From Mycolicibacterium holsaticum DSM 44478 = JCM 12374 (lineage in GTDB: Bacteria > Actinomycetota > Actinomycetes > Mycobacteriales > Mycobacteriaceae): 64,000 nucleotides of DNA. Where the stretch lies: the NCBI RefSeq assembly GCF_019645835.1, contig NZ_CP080998.1, positions 3,720,001 through 3,784,000 of the forward strand, in the 5' to 3' direction. A program made the translations under genes and the position numbers. Every line of letters starts with the position of its first letter. Position 1 is the stretch's first letter. Below, piece after piece: positions 62,392 through 64,000 of the stretch. Under the pieces are notes generated by a model. That model ran no database searches and was not told where the DNA came from. It saw only the letters and a list, made by a program, of their open reading frames with translations.

Positions 62392-62412
62392 GGTGGTCCC
62401 ATGACCGTGGCG
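62392..62412 (-). repeat. IS21 terminal inverted repeat, istA side
   Basis: The complement reads CGCCACGGTCATGGGACCAC followed by C; an inner copy of GGTGGTCCCA is at 62369-62378. The lipoprotein ORF begins 8 bp beyond. Confidence 0.85.
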
Positions 62413-62419
62413 CTTTCAC

Positions 62420-62884
62420 TTGAAGGCGTATGCCGTCGCCATAGCCCTTACTGTGACAGGTTGCTTCAACGCTCAGGACGCTATCGAGAGCGGCGTAGAT
62501 CAAGCCATCGACGATGCCAAGGGCTCGCAGTCGTCCGCCGCGCCGACGACCACCGCAGCGCCGAATTCCTCGTCCTACTTCTCGACCGTCTCCCTGCCGT
62601 CCTACCTGACTAAGAAGGGTTGGGAGGACGACGTCGAAGTGTGGGGTGCCACAGTCGACATTTCCGACGCCTCGGCACACTGGGCGCAGCTGAAAAGCGA
62701 TATGGCGCATTTGTTTAAGCCGGGACAGCCTCGCCGAGACTGGAGATGGTGTCCCAGTTCGACTGAGTCTGAATTCAGATGGCAGATCCCGCAAGACGGC
62801 AGTGTGACCTACATCCAGATGTTGCAGTCGTACCAATACACTTACGTAAAGTTCGGAAACGACTCGACCGACCCTGAGTGCTAG
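62420..62884 (+). CDS. Putative small lipoprotein beside the IS element
   Basis: A 154-residue protein from TTG 62420: MKAYAVAIALTVTGCFNAQD is a short lipoprotein signal with lipobox TVTGC, then a Ser/Thr linker (SQSSAAPTTTAAPNSSSYFS) and a soluble domain containing DVEVWGATVDISDASAHWAQ and YIQMLQSYQYTYVKFGNDST. No ribosome site precedes the TTG and the IS end lies 8 bp upstream, so the native promoter and perhaps the first residues were lost. A stop at 62402 blocks longer starts. Function unknown. Confidence 0.6.
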   Translation: MKAYAVAIALTVTGCFNAQDAIESGVDQAIDDAKGSQSSAAPTTTAAPNSSSYFSTVSLPSYLTKKGWEDDVEVWGATVDISDASAHWAQLKSDMAHLFKPGQPRRDWRWCPSSTESEFRWQIPQDGSVTYIQMLQSYQYTYVKFGNDSTDPEC

Positions 62885-63364
62885 GGGCTCGGCGTTTCAT
62901 TCCCTCCGACGCCGCGCCTTGGTTGTCTCCCAGCATGCAATTGCAGGTGCACAAAGCACGGGTGACGTTGGCTAGGGGTCGCCGCACCCATGCGCCACGC
63001 AAGCGCACCCCGCACCGACCTCGGGATAGGCCCGATGCGCGGTATAGCGTGTCCTCGGTCAGCTCGCCGCAGTCGTCGGACCACGGTCCGCCAGTTTCGG
63101 ATTCATCGTCAGCGCCTTGTCGATGTTGTCGGGCTTCATCCGGCCATCAGGCCCGGTCAGCGGCAGGCAGTCGAATGCCGATCATCCGACTCCTCCATCC
63201 GTTGTGGACAACTCGCGCCTGGGGCAGGTGCGGGCGCGGTGTCGGTCGCGGTTTGCGTGCTGGTGTTCTTGAACGTCGCCAGGCGGCCCGCACGTCGTCG
63301 TCGGCGCCGGGGATTATGCCCGTGTTCAGCTGTGACTCAGCCGGTCGACGGAGTGGTGACACAA
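62885..63364. other. Gap without a convincing gene
   Basis: Several Arg/Ser/Pro-rich open frames cross this stretch in both directions, but none has a ribosome site, a recognisable domain or consistent composition; those running into the tmRNA are impossible as genes. I see no tRNA or att-like repeat of the ssrA 3' end here. Confidence 0.5.
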
Positions 63365-63367
63365 GAA

Positions 63368-63387
63368 AGGCCCCGCCTTCGGGGCCT
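63368..63387 (-). terminator. Intrinsic terminator of ssrA
   Basis: On the minus strand AGGCCCCG-AAGG-CGGGGCCT forms a perfect 8-bp stem with a tetraloop, followed by TTCTTGT, 17 bp beyond the tmRNA 3' end. Confidence 0.9.
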
Positions 63388-63404
63388 GACCTGCTGTTCT
63401 GTTG

Positions 63405-63769
63405 TGGAGCTGCCGGGAATCGAACCCGGGTCCTACGGTGTTCCCTCAAGGCTTCTCCGTGCGCAGTTCGCTATGTCTCTACTTGGATCTCTCGGTCACG
63501 CGAACAAGCCGAGATGACGATCCCAGTCGCTGTTGGTGTCCCGATGAGTCCCGCGACCGGACTCACCGGTGGATCCCTCTAGCTGATGCCAGACACCGGG
63601 TCGAGGGCTCTCCCGGGCTGACAGACTAGCTGTCGCTTAGGCAGCGAGAGCGTAGTCGCGCTGATTGGAATCGGCGCTTAATTGGTTGCAACGACGCTTA
63701 CGGTGGTCTCTTGCCTGCACCGGCACGCTTCCCTTGATTCGACACTCGAAGTCGAAACCGTTCAGCCCC
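63405..63769 (-). ncRNA. ssrA: Transfer-messenger RNA (tmRNA)
   Basis: A 365-nt one-piece tmRNA. The 5' end GGGGCTGAACGGTTTCGACT and the 3' end (T-arm GGGTTCGATTCCCGG then CAGCTCC and A) form the alanyl-tRNA-like part. The resume frame GCCGATTCCAATCAGCGCGA... encodes the tag ADSNQRDYALAA with TAA, close to the M. tuberculosis tag ADSHQRDYALAA. CCA is not encoded (CTCCACAA follows). It rescues stalled ribosomes together with SmpB. The strand and neighbour agree with the mycobacterial smpB-ssrA region. Confidence 0.98.
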
Positions 63770-63885
63770 TGTGTAGTTGTCGAAACATCACCCCGCCATC
63801 TCGGCAGGACTGTTCATGATACGCCCTGATCAACGACGCACTCCACCGATATCTTCCCGGCTGGCTGGTTACCGCACCAGAGGCG

Positions 63886-64000
63886 TCAGATCACGTAGTT
63901 GAGGTGCTCGACGATCCGCCGGCCGACGGCCACGTCTCCGCCGTAGGTGACGGCGTCGTGGTCCAACGGGGTGCGCCCGCCCGCCAGCCGGGTGAACAGC
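63886..64000 (-). CDS. 3' end of the gene upstream of ssrA (partial)
   Basis: Minus-strand frame LFTRLAGGRTPLDHDAVTYG followed by GDVAVGRRIVEHLNYVI and TGA; its 5' part lies beyond the window. In M. tuberculosis the gene between smpB and ssrA is Rv3099c, which fits by position. The family is not identifiable from 37 residues. Confidence 0.6.
   Translation of the reverse strand, partial: LFTRLAGGRTPLDHDAVTYGGDVAVGRRIVEHLNYVI

Larger units (their letters stand above)
59823..62412 (-). mobile_element. IS21-family insertion sequence, apparently intact
   Basis: istA and istB overlap by ATGA and are flanked by inverted repeats. The outer 21 bp, 59823-59843 and the complement of 62392-62412, agree at 19 positions (CGCCA[G/C]GGT[G/C]ATGGGACCACC), and a second inner copy of GGGACCACC lies about 24 bp inside each end (59860-59868 and 62369-62377), the doubled-end architecture of IS21 elements. 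No clear 4-8 bp target duplication is seen, so the exact boundary or an original duplication is uncertain. Both genes look complete. Confidence 0.9.

Noticed and set aside
63147..63449. Minus-strand 100-codon frame starting in the tmRNA tail
   Set aside because: Peptide RVRFPAAP is the usual artefact of translating a tRNA-like 3' end.
62990..63582. Plus-strand open frames entering the tmRNA
   Set aside because: They read through the structured tmRNA and have no domain or ribosome site.

Overview
The window is GC-rich actinobacterial DNA and most probably comes from an environmental, fast-growing mycobacterium (Mycolicibacterium type). Supporting signals are an ssrA tmRNA whose tag reads ADSNQRDYALAA, the mycobactin genes mbtL and mbtK with IdeR iron boxes, a 13E12-type DUF222/HNH gene under a mycobacterial SOS box, a CtaD beginning MTAEAP from a TTG codon, an R2lox whose metal ligands fall at the M. 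tuberculosis residue numbers, and many -10 hexamers placed for leaderless transcription.

Layout. 0-3.9 kb: a TetR regulator, a DapB-like dehydrogenase and a Rieske oxygenase on the minus strand, divergent from a nitronate-monooxygenase-like flavoprotein. 3.9-10.7 kb: an exported acidic protein, an NDH-like flavoprotein, RNase HI, a GH6 cellulase, an SOS-controlled 13E12 gene and tRNA-Ala(GGC). 10.7-15.5 kb: an MFS exporter and phosphoglucomutase, then a FluC/CrcB pair translationally coupled to DUF190. 15.5-16.5 kb: mbtL and mbtK meet tail to tail without mbtM and mbtN. 16.6-22.9 kb: small conserved genes, a TetR/SRPBCC pair with a palindromic operator, a 755-residue exported protein, a TVP38 membrane protein and R2lox. 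22.9-28.5 kb: a CMD, 2OG-oxygenase, 107-residue protein and Rieske oxygenase operon divergent from a LysR regulator, then an epimerase and a TetR gene. 28.7-30.9 kb: ctaD and a Gre-like factor.

31-38.8 kb is a catabolic block: a DadA-like oxidase, a PucR regulator and a D-aminoacylase-like amidohydrolase, divergent from a Rieske-TetR-SDR operon across a 15-bp palindrome. 38.8-46.9 kb holds a DUF35/lipid-transfer-type thiolase pair, a membrane phosphoesterase, an iron-regulated bfd gene under two IdeR boxes, a Ser/Thr kinase with a discoidin-like outer domain, a LOG protein and two dehydrogenases. 47-54 kb holds a MerR and PAS-ANTAR regulator pair, a secreted histidine phosphatase with an acidic tail, an IclR regulator with two HsaA-like flavoproteins, and an orphan proteasome-beta-like hydrolase with T1, D17 and K33 intact. 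54-58.2 kb holds a beta-lactamase-fold lipoprotein, a frameshifted P450 and a Tat-exported DUF1906 protein.

58.2-63.4 kb is a decayed accessory region beside ssrA: an SDR coupled to a 5'-truncated ORF, a fragment resembling phage terminase, an intact IS21-family element (istA-istB with doubled terminal repeats) and a short lipoprotein ORF beginning 8 bp beyond the element. The window ends with tmRNA and the 3' end of its upstream neighbour. All calls are by eye from sequence; family names rest on motifs and no database was searched.
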